DNA of 64,000 nt from the NCBI GenBank assembly GCA_009741485.1, contig CM019219.1:28641250-28705249 (forward strand). The letters run 5' to 3'. This DNA comes from Malurus cyaneus samueli. Taxonomy: Eukaryota > Chordata > Aves > Passeriformes > Maluridae. Shown here piece after piece: positions 33,701 through 46,384 of the stretch. The position numbers were made by a program, and so were the translations under genes. The notes below the pieces were generated by a model. The model searched no databases and was not told the DNA's origin. It was given only the letters and a program-made list of their open reading frames with translations. How positions within the stretch are numbered: position 1 is the first letter of the stretch; each line of letters opens with the position of its first letter.

Positions 33701-36700
33701 TACAGCTGCTAATGTACACAGAAGGCCAATTTGCAAAGCAGAGCAGATGGACACATAATCAGTCTAATGACTTAATGTCACAAATGAGATGACCTTGCAG
33801 TTACCTATTACTCATTTCTGCCAAGGCTGTTTCTGAAAGCTGAATAGACACTCAAAAGGTTGCTGCTTCTCTCCTTGCAGCAAATGCTGCAGCTCCACCG
33901 CCCCAGTCACAGGGCTGCATGTTGGATCCCTGCCTGTACCTGCTGCTGCATTGTGCCACCCTACTCTTCTGTATTACCACTGTGCCGTACAAATGATCAC
34001 TTTTTCCTTGGAAATTTAAAATCTTTCCTCAACACCTTGCTGCCATGTAGTGTCTTTGCGTGTGCCGTGTGTTCTTGCATTTGTTTTTTTAATTTAGCAT
34101 CTATACTCCTCCTCAAACACTCTTTTTCACAGAAATAATTTTTGTCTTTTCCCTGTCTCCTTTCTCCTGTCTCTCCCTGAATCTTCATTAAGTCAGTAGG
34201 ACTTGGAGACATGTTTAATTTTTATGTTGTGCTGGACTAATTTGCAAACTTAGGGGCTCAGAAACCACTATGACCTTGCTCATTTCTTCTGAGATGCCAA
34301 TTTTTAGGGTTTTTTTCCCCCTGTAAGTATCTTATTGTTAAAATAGTTAATTTTGTATAGCTTTTAAAAAAAACATACTGAGATGTGCCTATTGGTTTGC
34401 AGGCAGAGGGCAGGTCTCAGTTGCTGTGGTGCTTTCCAGTGGACTTGTGAGAACTCATTGAAAGGCCTCAGTCATTCTGGCCTTTTGCTGATGTTTGTAA
34501 AAATGAATAGGTTTTCAGCTGATAATCTCACACCTATGGACTTGTGCCATTTCTGGATGGCAAAATTTTTCCAATTTTCCCTGTTGAAAAGAATTGTCAG
34601 GAGAACTAATTTCTCATTAGTGCAGGGGGGAGCAGGGTAATCATGTGGCATCAATTGCTTAATGAGCTGCTGGTCTATTAATGTTGTCCTTAGTAGGTGC
34701 ATTGCTGAAAGAAAGGCACAAGGCACTTAAACTCCTTTCTAGTCTCTGTTTTATCTTTGCTGTTTTTCAGAAAGTTATAAATTAGGTTGTTAACTAACTG
34801 ATTTATGGGATATGCTTATTGTGCCAGTAATTTTCTGCATCAGTTGTAAATTACCTTCTTTTATTTTGCCATCTGCATAATTATATTTTACCCTTTTGCC
34901 TGTGTGCATAATTTGTTACCCTGACAACCTTTGTCATTCCAACATGTTTGTGGCTTTGTCAGTCTTTCTCCTATGAATGGGATACTGAAAAAATAAAAAT
35001 ATACCCCAGTGATACAAAATTATAAATGACAGCATTGTCCAAGGCAAAAAAAAATTAACATGCCTGATTGAAATAGATAGAAAAATGTTTTGTGACTGCA
35101 CAAAATTACACATCATTTTCTACAAACTGGAGTTCATATGGAAAAATTGGCACTAGTTGATTATATAAATTCTTCTAAGATATTTACCCAGTTGAATTAG
35201 TCTCACTAATGCAAATGTGGGCAACTGTAGTCATTGCAGCAATAGGTAGTTGAGTAATAATATTCCCACTCATCTCTTCCTAAAACAATCTCTTTATAAA
35301 AATACCCATGGGAATCTCTGGTATAGGATGGCTTTTCAAAATAACTTTCAGGTTATTAATTCACATTTGCTTTATGAAGCTGTTATTGGCACAACCACTG
35401 TGTAGTAGAGGTGGAAGGATAGAAATGCATCTCTTTGGTATATGCAGAGATGTCCCTTGCTCTCTTTTTAGCTCTGTACACAGTGAGGTGATAACAGGAA
35501 AGCAAAACCAAAAGCGTGTCTGTATTCCAGTACCAGAGTAGATGATAGGGCTTTACTGGTATGAAGCTTAAATTACATGTAAGGGGCTTTATTTGTAATT
35601 TTACCTTATAAATGGTGTTGCACATCGGGCATTGCCACAAAGAGCCTCCCTTGATATGATGCAATGAGACAGGCAGTGATGATGCCCAAGGGCAAAAATG
35701 AGAAGATGCTGTCTAAAACCTGATGTATTATGTAGAATGATTGTTTTTAGCATCAAGTTACACCACCAGAGAAAGAAGACAGCATGTATAAGAAGACTTA
35801 CCAATCTGTGATGAGAATGTATAAGGCATATTTAACTCCGAGGTTGTGGATTATTCACTGGGCAATAACTCATTTTCCAAATATCATTCCAATAGACACT
35901 GTCACAGTAAAGATTTAACCTGTTGAATTTTTAAAATTGGGTAGCATAACTAAGCATTGCAATTTCTACAGATTGATTCTCGTGAATTCAGCAGATCAGT
36001 GGTTCTGTTCTGTTCATTTCAGCGTTTAGACTGGTTTTGAGGGCCAGCTTTGCATTTAGGCTTTTGGATACCCCTTAGGCACTGCTTTGGTTCAGCCTGT
36101 GTGCAGCTCTCTTGTGCTGAGCAGCGGTTTGCAGCTGAGAGCTCAGCTCTGTGTGGGTGCTTGGCTGCGTTTGGTTTGTCGGGGTGGCAGCTGCAGGACC
36201 AGCTCACCTTAGAGCAGCTTGTTTGTGTCCATCACCAGTGTGGATCCCAAATGGAATCCCTGGATGGAACCCAACTGCTCCATCCATCACCCTGGCCACT
36301 TACCTGGAGTTATCTTCCCTAAACCTTCCTTGGCCTTTGACTATTTAACACATAAAATACTCAAACTGTTATCGTTTCACACTCCGTTTTCTCAAAATAT
36401 GCCAGATTTGATGTCTTTAAATGGTGCAGATTTCCAACCTATTGTCAACAATGCATTTTGGAATCAACGCATTCCTGGTTTGGAACATTGGCAGGAAGTC
36501 CTGGATTTAAAGATACACAGGTTGAGGGTGTTTATTTAGCTGGAAAAAGGGCAGGAGGAATTTTTCCAGTGTTCCATAAACTACATGTATCAGTTTTTTT
36601 TTTCTTTTAGAATAGAACTCCATGAACCTGGATTTTACAATCTGTTAATTGGATGTAAGAAAAAAAAATCAGCTCTTCATATTGATTAAAATAAATGAAA

Positions 36701-38359
36701 TATAAACTCATAATTTAAAGAGACTGTGTATAGTACTGGGTTTTAGGTCTTGCTCAGTAAAGCTTCTGAGATGGGGTAGAATTTGAGAAAGTAAAGTTCA
36801 TTAAAGAAAATAACTTTAGGGAGGCAGAACCCTAGAAATCTTGTCTGCTGGTCATTATTGCCAGGATGTGAGAGAATTTGAAAAAAAAGCAAGCACACTT
36901 AACATGGAATGGCCTCATGCATTTCTTTCCCTCCCTGAAAAGTTCCACTGAGCTGCCTTTTAAAAAATATATCTGCTTGGGGTTTATAACAATAATTCCC
37001 TGATCTGAATGTTGATCTGTAGTGTTTAAGTATAATCCTGATGTGGGTGACAAGATCCTTTGAAATACACTGCTTAACATTTCCATTTAATGCCACAGAT
37101 TGTAGATTTTACTATCAGCAAATTACTTTAGAAGAATACATACTGCTTTACACACGAGATAATAACTAATGATGACAGATAAGGGATTAAAGAGCCAGAC
37201 TTTCATTAGATGTGCACAAATGGGGGTATTTCAGAAACTGGTGAAGTGCTGATGCCAATGGGCACCTCTTGGACAAATGTGCTTTTTGGCTTGTACATAA
37301 CATGGAAATGACTCCTGGAGTCAGAATCTGATGTGGAAACAGAGACCACAGTACCAGGGAAAAAGCAGTCACTGCAACCAGCCTGGTGAATTCAAGGCTG
37401 CTGTGGCTTTGGGAGGAGTAGGTAAGTGTTCCCTCCCAGCAAAAAGCAGTTCAAAGTTTATTTGTGGGGGAAAACAACAACAAAAACTTAGAAATCTGAA
37501 AGCCTGGTGTAAAAGAATTTGAAAAATTCCTTAGATTAAAAAAAAAGAAAAAAAACCAGAACAACTTCATGTAGTATACAAAGTGATTACGAGATTTTGG
37601 TGTAGGCATACAAAAATATAAGACTTTTTACTTTTTACATGAAACTGAGGCGATGGCAAAGCAGTCTTTCTATATATAAAGATGTCTTACTTCCTCAGAG
37701 ATCAAGGCAGTTTGTGCTTTCTCATGAATGTCATGGTTTGAAATACTAAATTTGAATTAAAAGAAGACATTTCAGGTAACATTTGAACTGCAGTGAACTG
37801 CTAGGGAAAATGCTTGGTTTTACTGTTTTATTTTAGTCATCTTTTCTTTGAGAAATAGGTAGAGTTGTGCTAAGTGATCACGCACTGGGTTTTCAGTGAC
37901 TCCTTTGCACAATTGAAGGTGGAAGCAGCTCTGAGCACTTCTCAGCTTTATGTGTGATAGCAAAGTCAATGTCCAGGATATTCATGAGTTTGGGTAGATG
38001 CAATACATAATTTCTGCTGAACATTTATTAAAATGTGGGAATGTTTTCCTGTAGTGCCTGCCAAAGCAGTAACACTGCTGCACTGCACGTTGGAGGTGGC
38101 TTCGCTGAGCAGGAAGAAGGCTTTCAAGGCTTTTGTGGTGTTTGTTTCTTGGAGAGAGGATCAAAATAAGTCCCAAGTAGTGTCTTTCCCCTTCCATGTG
38201 GTCTCTTTCCATTTCCCCCTCTGCAATTACATGGTGATGTTGATTCCGTAGCAGAAGCCAGAGAGGAATCTGACTGATTTGCAAACAGGAGTGTGGGCGA
38301 TGTATTTTTCAGATCTACGTTATTTTTTATGTCCTTTCTCATTTTTTTGCAATCTAAGC
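30736..38359. other. Long non-coding stretch, no gene supported
   Basis: I found no defensible gene on either strand. A slightly GC-richer patch at 36020-36310 starts after a strong acceptor-like tract (ttctgttcatttcag) and contains a strong minus-strand donor at about 36302, but the two are on opposite strands and do not form an exon. An A-rich run lies at about 37536-37556. Open frames of up to 134 codons (minus, 33032-33436) show no domain. Confidence 0.6.
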
Positions 38360-38790
38360 CTTAAAACAAGTACATCTCAAAAAAGGTTAATCTTGTCCGT
38401 CACCTCGACGGTACAAATTCTAATCTTGCATTCTGAGCATGAATAACAAAGGCTGTAATACAGAGAAAATTAGAGGTGAACTCGTTTTTTCTTTATTCTT
38501 GATTATAGAGTTCAGTGCTTGCGCTGCTCCCTTCGCAGAAAGAGCCCTGTAATCACCCTCTGCACTTCCTTTTTATGTTCTCCCACTACTCAATTAAGAA
38601 CTCATTAAACTGCACACCTGCCGTGTCTTTACTCTGAACTGTGGTTTTTAACCCCCTACTTCTACATAATTAGAATGCAGCCTGTGGATTGCCTGACTCA
38701 ACTGAGTACAAATGACACAAAAACTTAGGTGTGACAATAAATTGATTGTTTTCAATCAAGATATTTTATGTTACCATATCTCCTTTCCAG
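38360..38790. promoter_or_regulatory. Candidate conserved non-coding element
   Basis: Complex sequence holding several isolated CpGs (for example the ccgtcacctcgacgg inverted motif near 38397-38411) within a CpG-poor region. It also has A+T homeodomain-type cores and a perfect 7-bp inverted motif (ttgattg/caatcaa near 38741-38758). Retention of CpGs and low repetitiveness are compatible with constraint, as in developmental enhancers. This rests on composition only. Confidence 0.22.
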
Positions 38791-38800
38791 AGTGTTTGTT

Positions 38801-38964
38801 CCACTTTGTTCCCTGATTTCAAGATCTCATTTCCTATCCTGAAAGGAAATGAGATCTTGCCATTTCAATGAGCATCAGTTCAGCAAGGTTTGCTCATCCA
38901 TTTCCCTGCACTTCATGTCATCTCTTCATTTCACTTTGTTCCCTGATTTCACCATTTCAAAGAG
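38801..38964. repeat. Partial duplication with hairpin inserted in one copy
   Basis: A word of about 33 bp occurs at 38801-38821 continuing at 38860-38872, and again at 38931-38964, about 130 bp apart. In the first copy it is interrupted by 38 extra bases (38822-38859), absent from the second. Together with the flanking A at 38821 these form a perfect stem: 15-bp arms (38821-38835 and 38844-38858) around an 8-base loop. The simplest reading is a duplication followed by gain of a hairpin in copy one, for instance by replication template switching. Loss of the hairpin from copy two is the alternative. Confidence 0.75.
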
Positions 38965-40346
38965 TATAATTATGGCAAGTTTTGGTTCTTTCCTGACTCA
39001 CAGAATGAACTTTGTGGCCACTTAGTCTTTTCTTTGGCAATCGATAGTAAAGACACTGTCCTCTCTGGGGAGCCTAAGAGTTACTGAGTAGATTTTTATA
39101 GCAACATTAAAGAGGTTCTTATTTGTGAGAACATTTGTGATACTATAAACCCAGCTTCTCTGGGAACACTGAGTTGCATCAGAAGCTCTAAGCCAGGTGA
39201 GTAAGGTGCTGACAGGCAGGAATTCTTATTGTGCAACAAAAACAGCATTTGAGATAGATTTTCTTAATGGTGACTGAGTTCTGATGTAGTCATATTTACA
39301 TCTTTATATAAGTATTTTGGTCAAACGGTGCAATATTTGCTCGGTGGTGCATTGTTTTGCCTTGACTGTAAGCTTTGGCAAATGTGATTTTTCTTTGCTC
39401 CACTTTCTCCCTAGTGAATGGTGCTATTTATCCTCACACTAAAAATTCAAGTTTGCTTTGCATCGCTCAGTGTGGCATTTTGGTATTTTCTTCTGAGCTG
39501 ACTAGCAATGAGATCATTCAGAAAAAGCAAAATCCAGGCTGTTGCTTGGTAAACAGGATGTGCTTGGAAATGCACAATGACGACTTCCCCTGGTTTCTTT
39601 ATTGTGTCCCTCTGCTCCACAGTCCTGCCCATTGCTCTGCACAACTGCTGCCCTTTTCACTGTTTGTACTGCACAGGTACAGCCTTTCCTCAGCATTGTG
39701 TTCACTTGGAAACATCCACATTACACCTGTGCTCAGAAATGGAGCAGATCTTGTCCTCCATAAATTATTGCTGACTATCATTGGCTGTTGGTTTGATGAC
39801 AATCAAATTCAACAGTACAGATGTTTATACTGGTCTAGACTGAACTGTTCAGATTTCATTCATAGCATAAATATGTAATTATTGGACAAAAAAGGAAACT
39901 TCTGTGAAGACTGAGTGCATATTGAATGTATGCAGACTATACAATTAAAACATTTAATTCTTACAATGAGGAAAGCAATAACAATGCTACAGCTCTAAAT
40001 TCGGTGTAGTACTCGAGGTACTCTGTCCTTGAAAAGCCTCCCAAAGGCTGCCTCCCACAGATACTGAGTAATAACTGGCTTTAAAAAAGGATCAGCACAT
40101 GTGGCGTTTCATGGAATGGGTCTGAATCCTGACTATGACTTTTAGGTTCCACCAAAGTGCAAATGCTAAATAAGATGGGAAGTGAATTGGAAATCTCCTG
40201 TGCTAGCATCAAAATCGTTGTAGTAAGAGGAATATTATGAAAACATAAATAAAGCTGGCATATACTTTATACTCTTTTCATTGTTACCTGACATAACTTT
40301 TTAATTGGCTCCTAAAAGATGCAGCATAACAAATGAGATGTTGAGC
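38965..40346. other. Non-coding sequence, nothing recognised
   Basis: Includes a 167-codon open frame on plus (39375-39878), the longest in the window outside the tandem repeat. It is Cys-, Leu- and Ser-rich without a recognisable domain and is probably fortuitous. A splice-bounded open 95-bp segment at 39102-39196 was considered and rejected because of its weak acceptor. Confidence 0.55.
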
Positions 40347-41318
40347 CAGAGATGAGCTCCAGGATGAGCAGGAGATGAGCTCCAGGATGAGCCTCAGATG
40401 AGAGCTCCAGGATGAGCCTCAGATGAAGCTCCAGGATGAGCCTCAGATGAAGCTCCAGGATGAGCCTCAGATGAGAGCTCCAGGATGAGCTCAGATGAGC
40501 TCCAGGATGAGCCTCAGATGAACTCCAGGATGAGCCTCAGATGAACTCCAGGATGAGCTAGATGAAGCTCCAGGATGAGCCTCAGATGAAGCTCCAGGAT
40601 GAGCCTCAGATGAACTCCAGGATGAGCTCAGATGAGACTCCAGGATGAGCCTCAGATGACTCCAGGATGAGCCTCAGATGAGCTCCAGGAGGAGCAGGAG
40701 ATGAGCTCCAGGATGAGCTGGAGATGAGCTCCAGGATGAGCAGGAGATGAGCTCCAGGATGAGCCTCAGATGAACTCCAGGATGAGCCTCAGATGAGCTC
40801 CAGGATGAGCTGGAGATGAGCTCCAGGATGAGCCTCAGATGAACTCCAGGATGAGCCTCAGATGAGCTCCAGGATGAGCTGGAGATGAGCTCCAGGATGA
40901 GCCTCAGATGAGCTCCAGGATGAGCCTCAGATGAGCTCCAGGATGAGCAGGAGATGAGCTCCAGGATGAGCTGGAGATGAGCTCCAGGATGAGCAGGAGA
41001 TGAGCTCCAGGATGAGCTGCAGATGAGCTCCAGGATGAGCTGCAGATGAGCTCCAGGATGAGCTGGAGATGAGCTCCAGGATGAGCTGGAGATGAGCTCC
41101 AGGATGAGCTGGAGATGAGCTCCAGGATGAGCCGGAGATGAGCTCCAGGATGAGCCGGAGATGAGCTCCAGGATGAGCCGGAGATGAGCCCAGGATGAGC
41201 CGGAGATGAGCCCAGGATGAGCCGGAGATGAGCTCCAGGATGAGCAGGAGATGAGCTCCAGGATGAGCAGGAGATGAGCTCCAGGATGAGCAGGAGATGA
41301 GCTCCAGGATGAGCAGGA
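40347..41318. repeat. Minisatellite, 23-bp unit, about 42 copies
   Basis: A tandem array of roughly 972 bp is built on a 23-bp purine-rich unit containing agatgagctccaggatgagc. The last three or four bases of each unit vary in type (cctc, caggag, ctggag, ccggag, ctgcag forms) and occur in runs, showing local expansion. The right two thirds are very regular. The left third (to about 40680) has 22- to 25-bp units with small insertions and losses. Units carrying tggag can pair with ctcca of the same unit (arms ctggag/ctccag), so single-stranded copies may fold. Because 23 is not a multiple of three, the reading frame cycles every 69 bp and leaves a spurious 306-codon frame on minus (40674-41594). 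Confidence 0.97.
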
Positions 41319-42199
41319 CAGGTGCCCCTGAGCTCCGTGCACCATCCCGTGCCGGTTCCTGCTCCTGCCTTGTGCTGCTGTGGGAGGTGGCTCTGAGGTC
41401 ACCGAGCCCATGTGCTCATTGCTCAGCACTGTTTCCAATTTCTGTAATTCCTGTTTTGAAAGGCAGGGTTTATGGTTATTATCGTTTGTGTGGACACAAG
41501 ATTTACAGGAGGAGGTGTACAGTCTTTGATCATCAAAGCCATTGATTTTTTTCTCACTTTTAAGTGCTTTTCTGTTGAATGCAGAACATATCACATGCGT
41601 CCCATCATTATTTTTTGAATTTCAAAATTGCACAGAAATATTACCTGCAAAATGGGATCAAATGAAAAATTTGGCCGATTTACATCTGTGTGCCCTTCAG
41701 GGTATAGTTAAGGATTATAAGTCAATTTTAGTCCCAGATTTAAGGGCTTTATTTGATATCTATATTTAAAATATTTTTTGGTAGTATAAGAGATTTTTAT
41801 TGCATTTCCGCCCAAAAAGTTATAATCCTGCAGAACTGATTGACACATTTCAGTTTAAGCCCTTGTTTATGAAAAGCTTGTGCAACTTACTTAAGTGAAA
41901 ATTCAAATTCTGCTTTGATCTGAATGTCTATTTTTGGAGCTGTATGAACACAAGCTAACAGAGAACCTATTTCCTTAAATCAAAATAAATTTTTTCCTTT
42001 CCCATCACAGAACATTTTTCTTTCAAGGATGGCTGATCCTTAAAAAAATGGGTTGCACAGTGACACAGACAAGAAAGCTGCAAGTGCGTCCTTCACACTG
42101 AAAATGAAGAGGGCAACTAATAAATACTTTGAAAGTTTTATTTGATTGTTTTCACACGTGTGCTTTATGCTGTATTGTCATATGTCTGTAGTACCTGAC
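41319..42199. other. Non-coding sequence after minisatellite
   Basis: A short GC-richer shoulder (41319-41410) passes into A+T-rich unique sequence. No gene is supported; the frames at 41297-41545 and 41542-41769 have no recognisable domain. Confidence 0.6.
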
Positions 42200-42500
42200 T
42201 ATGACCTAAATTGACTTTTCCACCTTCTACATAATTATTGAAGTTGAAATGACTTAAGTACAAAGTCAAGTCATATTACTGAAATGGAATGTGTTGTTAT
42301 TAGCATGTTACCTAATTTGCATAATGAAATGAGATGGCTTTAGAAAGTTAAAGCTTTTCTATTTTAGATCTAATTGTCATTGTGCCTGCCATTATTAACT
42401 AAAAAAAGTTACAAGAATAATGCATATGAACTTTTGGAATGATTGATTTAAAACTGAAAGCCAAAGCAAATTAAGTACTGATGTGATCTGGCTCCAGTGA
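42200..42500. promoter_or_regulatory. Candidate conserved element with octamer site
   Basis: A+T-rich complex sequence containing a perfect octamer (atttgcat, 42315-42322), the binding site of POU-family factors, plus several TAAT-type cores (near 42229, 42370, 42391). This resembles vertebrate developmental enhancers. No alignment was possible, and an octamer is expected by chance about once or twice in a window of this size on both strands, so support is weak. Confidence 0.2.
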
Positions 42501-45500
42501 AGGACAGTAATCGTTTTAAGACTAACTTATTTAACCTTAAGCTTATTTCTAGATCTGATATTAAAATAAGAATAAAAGCTTAAGTTAGAAGGCACATGTG
42601 CTTTACGTAAGTCTCACAAAAGTTCCCTGCATACAAACGGCTGGTTCACCTCATAAACAATGTAGAAAGCAGAGAAGTTTTGCTTAATCTTAACAGTGCA
42701 GCTGGGGGTAAGACTTGGATTTAGTCTGAAAATGTGGGTGTTCAAAAAGTGACTGTTTAAGTGGGAATCAGTGAGCAAGTGCTGTCTGTGTAAATGGGGT
42801 AGTTGGAGAAGCAGGTGGCTGACAATGGGTAGCTGTTTGTAGGTCAGTCTCCAGGTGAGCTGTGTGTGTGTTTTTGCACATGGAGCTCCTGTAGTCTGTT
42901 TTATAGGCTCACCTTGGGAGTTTAATGCCTTTCAAAAACGTGTTCTAGTCCTAAACGGGCTGCAGCAGATCTGTGCTCTTCCCTCAGTAGTTACTAACAG
43001 TTCAGAAGTGAAATTCTCCTGTTTCTGGAGCGTTTCCTAAGAGGCACTGGGAGAATGCAGTTAGAAACATACTGGTCCTAATGGAGCTGGCGGAAAACTT
43101 TTTATTCCTCAGCCTTTTGTAGGCTCAGCTCCTCAGGCAGCACCGGCTTAAGCCAACTGCAAAGCTTATGACCAAGCTTCTCACAACACTGGAAAGGTGC
43201 TTTGAGTAAATCTGTAAGATTTACATGCGGGGAAATGATTTGGAGCAAATGGCATTGATTAGAGAGGAAATTACACTTAAAGAAATTACTTACTTACCTC
43301 TAGTATAGTCCATTGGCTGGAAAAAGCAATACCAATTCAGTCTGGAGAATTCTTTAAAATTATATAGAAAAGTTACAAGAAATTCAACCTACAATGTCCA
43401 AATGCACTTTATTTTTGATGGACAAGTATTAACTTTCATAAGAATTATTCAGAGCTCAGCTGAGGCATTATAATTCAATTTTCAAGAGCAGATAGACGTT
43501 AAAGTGCGAATGAAAGGTGTTTTAACAGGTATTACTATTATGAAGATAAGGAAAATATCTTCAGTATCTGACAGGAGTAAGTTTTCTACTGTCCATAATT
43601 TTAATAGAATTCTGAAAAGTTGCACAAGTATTTTGACTTGCTCAACAAAAATCCCAACTTCACAAACTCTCCATGACTTCATGCGAATGAACACTTTGGT
43701 GTGTTTGCAACGAAGAATCTTGCAAGAGAACTTCCCATTCAGCTGCACTTTTGTTTTCCACATATAGTATAGGAATATGTTTGTTTTAACATAGCTATTC
43801 ATATATTCCAAGCTGGTGAAATTATTGGCCCGTAAGGTTTGTTCTGGTTTTACAGGTAACTATTTTAAAAGCTTGAAATCCATTGAAGGAACAGCTGCTG
43901 TAGCAAATCTACTCTTTGATACAAGTGGCATAAAACATGAGGAGGTCTGGAAATTGAGAAAGTACTTGACTTTGTGGTAGGAAAACCCCAAACCGGTCCC
44001 ATTTACAACCTGTTCAGGAAAAAGCAGGCTGTAAAGAGAACGCTTTTGAGAAGGCTCAGGCGTATGTTTTTCAAGAAATTTGAAAGCGACATTGAACGTT
44101 GCATTTGCTTTGGTGGAGGAGAGGAAGAAAAGCTGTTCTTGACAAAAGTTTGAGCTGGAATTGGAGCTGAATGCTGTCGGTTGTGTTTTCCTACTCAGCT
44201 GGGGCTGGGAAGGCGCTTGGCACAGTGTGCAAAGTGCACAGTGCTGGGTACAGTCCCTTTCTCCACTCCACAGATGGTACCAGAATTAAAGCTGCTTAAA
44301 TGTAAACAGTACAGAAACAGTTGGGGTGCAAACTGCCTGTCTTTATTATTTATTGATATGAACCAGAACATTAAATCTAATAGCGCTTGCAATGAAGTCT
44401 GACTGAAGTTCTGTTTGTTATCTCTTGGCCTCAGAAAATAATGCACCTCTGAACTTCAATTGTGTTTTGCTTAGAGGAGAAACATAACCCCTTATTCCTC
44501 TGGATTGGCTTATGAGCTACAGCAGCTCCTAAACACACCTGGCTTTGGCTTCAGGGGCAGTCTCAGGTGGGAGAAAGGTCTATTTTCGTGTCTTCTGGAA
44601 ATGGTTGCACAGAACCTGACACGGTTTCCCCGCTGTTTTAAATGAGCTGCTCCATTATTTTGATGCACTTCTGGCGGTTACAGCACAGAAACATCTAAGC
44701 ATAGATGTATCTATGTATAGAGAAATTTCTGGTGCATTTTATAAAATGTACTGGAAGCAACACCAAGGGAAAGTAAGAGATGGATTGCAGTGATAGCATA
44801 AAGGGACCCAGCTCATCACTTTAATCTCTGTTTTCTTTTGACATAGTACCTTCTACAACCTTCATGGGGGTGAGCAGTCTTTATGTGGACTACTACAAAA
44901 TTTTTCAGTTCTGATTGCCTCAGTGTTTCCCCCTAGGTGTGAACTGGGTTGTGGTAATCACTGGAGACTGACAGACTTACTCTATTCAGTATTTATTCCA
45001 AAATTTTAAATGAAATGGATGCCTTTCTTCAGTCCTCTTGACTGATAATCCCAAATGAAGTATATAAAAGGGGTCCAGAGATAATTCCTGCCCCACTTTG
45101 GACTGTAAAAAGCTTGTGATGGTTGTGGAACCTGGTGAAATTACAGGCTGATGAATTAGTTGAATTTTTCCTGATTAATCTAATTACTGCAAGAGAGATG
45201 GAGATGGCTGTTGTAGAAGAATCCTTGTTTTGTTTTAAGACATAAATAAAAAATATCCCTGCATTTGTTAAAACACAAGGAACAAAATAAAACTCCAAAG
45301 TCATGGTTTCTTTATAGAATTAGGAGAAAACAGTGAAAAAATTTAATGAGAGTCATGCAAAGGTTGCTGTGGAAACAAGTTAAGGAACAAGGAAAAAATC
45401 TTTGAGGAGATGGGTCAGGAAGGTTAGGTTAAAAATGAGAGACACATTTATTTATGGCCAAAAAAATCTTAGGGGAGGATTTTCATTTTCTGTGGAAAAG

Positions 45501-46294
45501 TTCAAGAACAAAAAAGGTTTATTTGCTGTATTAAACATCTGTAAAACTGCAGAGGGGTTTATGCCAAGGAAGCAAAATTGATGAACAGAATAATTCTGCA
45601 ATTGAGAAAAAACACTGAAATGGATTTGAAGTTGCAGTGATGGCTGGGTTGAAGAAAATGATCTGTTTTCTTGCTGCTCCCAGCGAGTGCCCTGTGGAGA
45701 GCTTGATTTGCATGGTCAAGTGCAGCAGCGAACGTGTGTGGAGTAACCCATGACAAAATGCCTCCCATGCCAGTAAATCTGCTCCCTGTGCTTTGGTGAT
45801 GGGATGTCGAGGATCAGAAAATGCCATTGTGGCTCCCAAAGATGAGATTCTCTGCAGCCAAGTTATGCATTAGCAAAACTGAAACCCACGTCAGGATTTT
45901 CATCAGGATTTTCGTCAGGATATAGCGTGTGCTCGTTTCTTTTATCCCCTGGTTGATGTGCAATAACAAGAACAGCGATAAGAATGGTGAAAGTAAAAAG
46001 CCAAGCTATTCATAACGCTGCTGCTCAGGCAGTGCTGCTGTGCCAGGATTGATGGGCTCTTACACACCCTGCTATTGTTTTGTGCCTTTTTTTGTGAAGC
46101 AGAGTGGCTCAAAGCTTCCAGCTTATTGCCGTGTCTGCTGTCAAGCTTTAATTTTGGATCTTGGTCATGTTGTATTGTCCTATGTTTTCCAAGACTTGTT
46201 GGAGGAGTTAGGGATATAATAGAAATGTTCTGCGTGAAGAGGAGTTCCAGCGTGGTGGTTAAAGCAAGGAGGCCATTTTTTGGGGGGGAATGTT
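42501..46294. other. Non-coding sequence, nothing recognised
   Basis: There is no supported gene. Overlapping open frames on both strands at 43482-43811 are A+T-rich and without domain. A 12-bp tandem triplet lies at 45890-45922, listed separately. Confidence 0.6.
45890..45922. repeat. 12-bp tandem repeat, under three copies
   Basis: Copies at 45890-45901, 45902-45913 and a partial one at 45914-45922 share the word tcaggattttc, with R at the first base. It is a minor slippage repeat. Confidence 0.9.
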
Positions 46295-46335
46295 GAATAT
46301 CCTGGCTTGGAAGGGACCCACAAGGATGCTCATGC
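46295..46335 (-). mobile_element. CR1 LINE 3'-end fragment
   Basis: A short segment carries the word cttggaagggacccacaagg, characteristic of the reverse complement of bird CR1 3' ends. Its orientation puts the element on the minus strand. Only about 40 bp remain recognisable, the far end being cut off or decayed. CR1 is a non-LTR retrotransposon whose copies are mostly 5'-truncated, so a short tail fragment is the usual finding. The call rests on recognition of the family word, not on an alignment. Confidence 0.6.
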
Positions 46336-46343
46336 AGGAAGAA

Positions 46344-46384
46344 ATTGGGTGCTCCTGCATAAATAATTGGGTGCTCATGTATTC
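46344..46384. repeat. 22-bp tandem duplication beside CR1 fragment
   Basis: The word attgggtgctc recurs with a 22-bp period at 46344 and 46366, followed by diverging ends. It lies just after the CR1 fragment and may mark the junction of an old insertion. Confidence 0.7.

Noticed and set aside
36020..36303. GC-richer block with strong splice-like signals at both ends
   Set aside because: The left signal is a plus-strand acceptor and the right one a minus-strand donor, so they cannot bound one exon.
39102..39196. Open 95-bp segment ending in a strong donor
   Set aside because: The acceptor side is poor (short, interrupted pyrimidine tract) and the frame is not divisible into known protein sequence.
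39375..39878. 167-codon open frame on plus
   Set aside because: It has no domain, no homology that I recognise and no matching splice or promoter context; the length is possible by chance in 64 kb on six frames.
40674..41594. 306-codon open frame on minus
   Set aside because: Most of it is the 23-bp minisatellite, whose 69-bp triple period keeps a frame open without selection. The non-repeat start has no recognisable domain.
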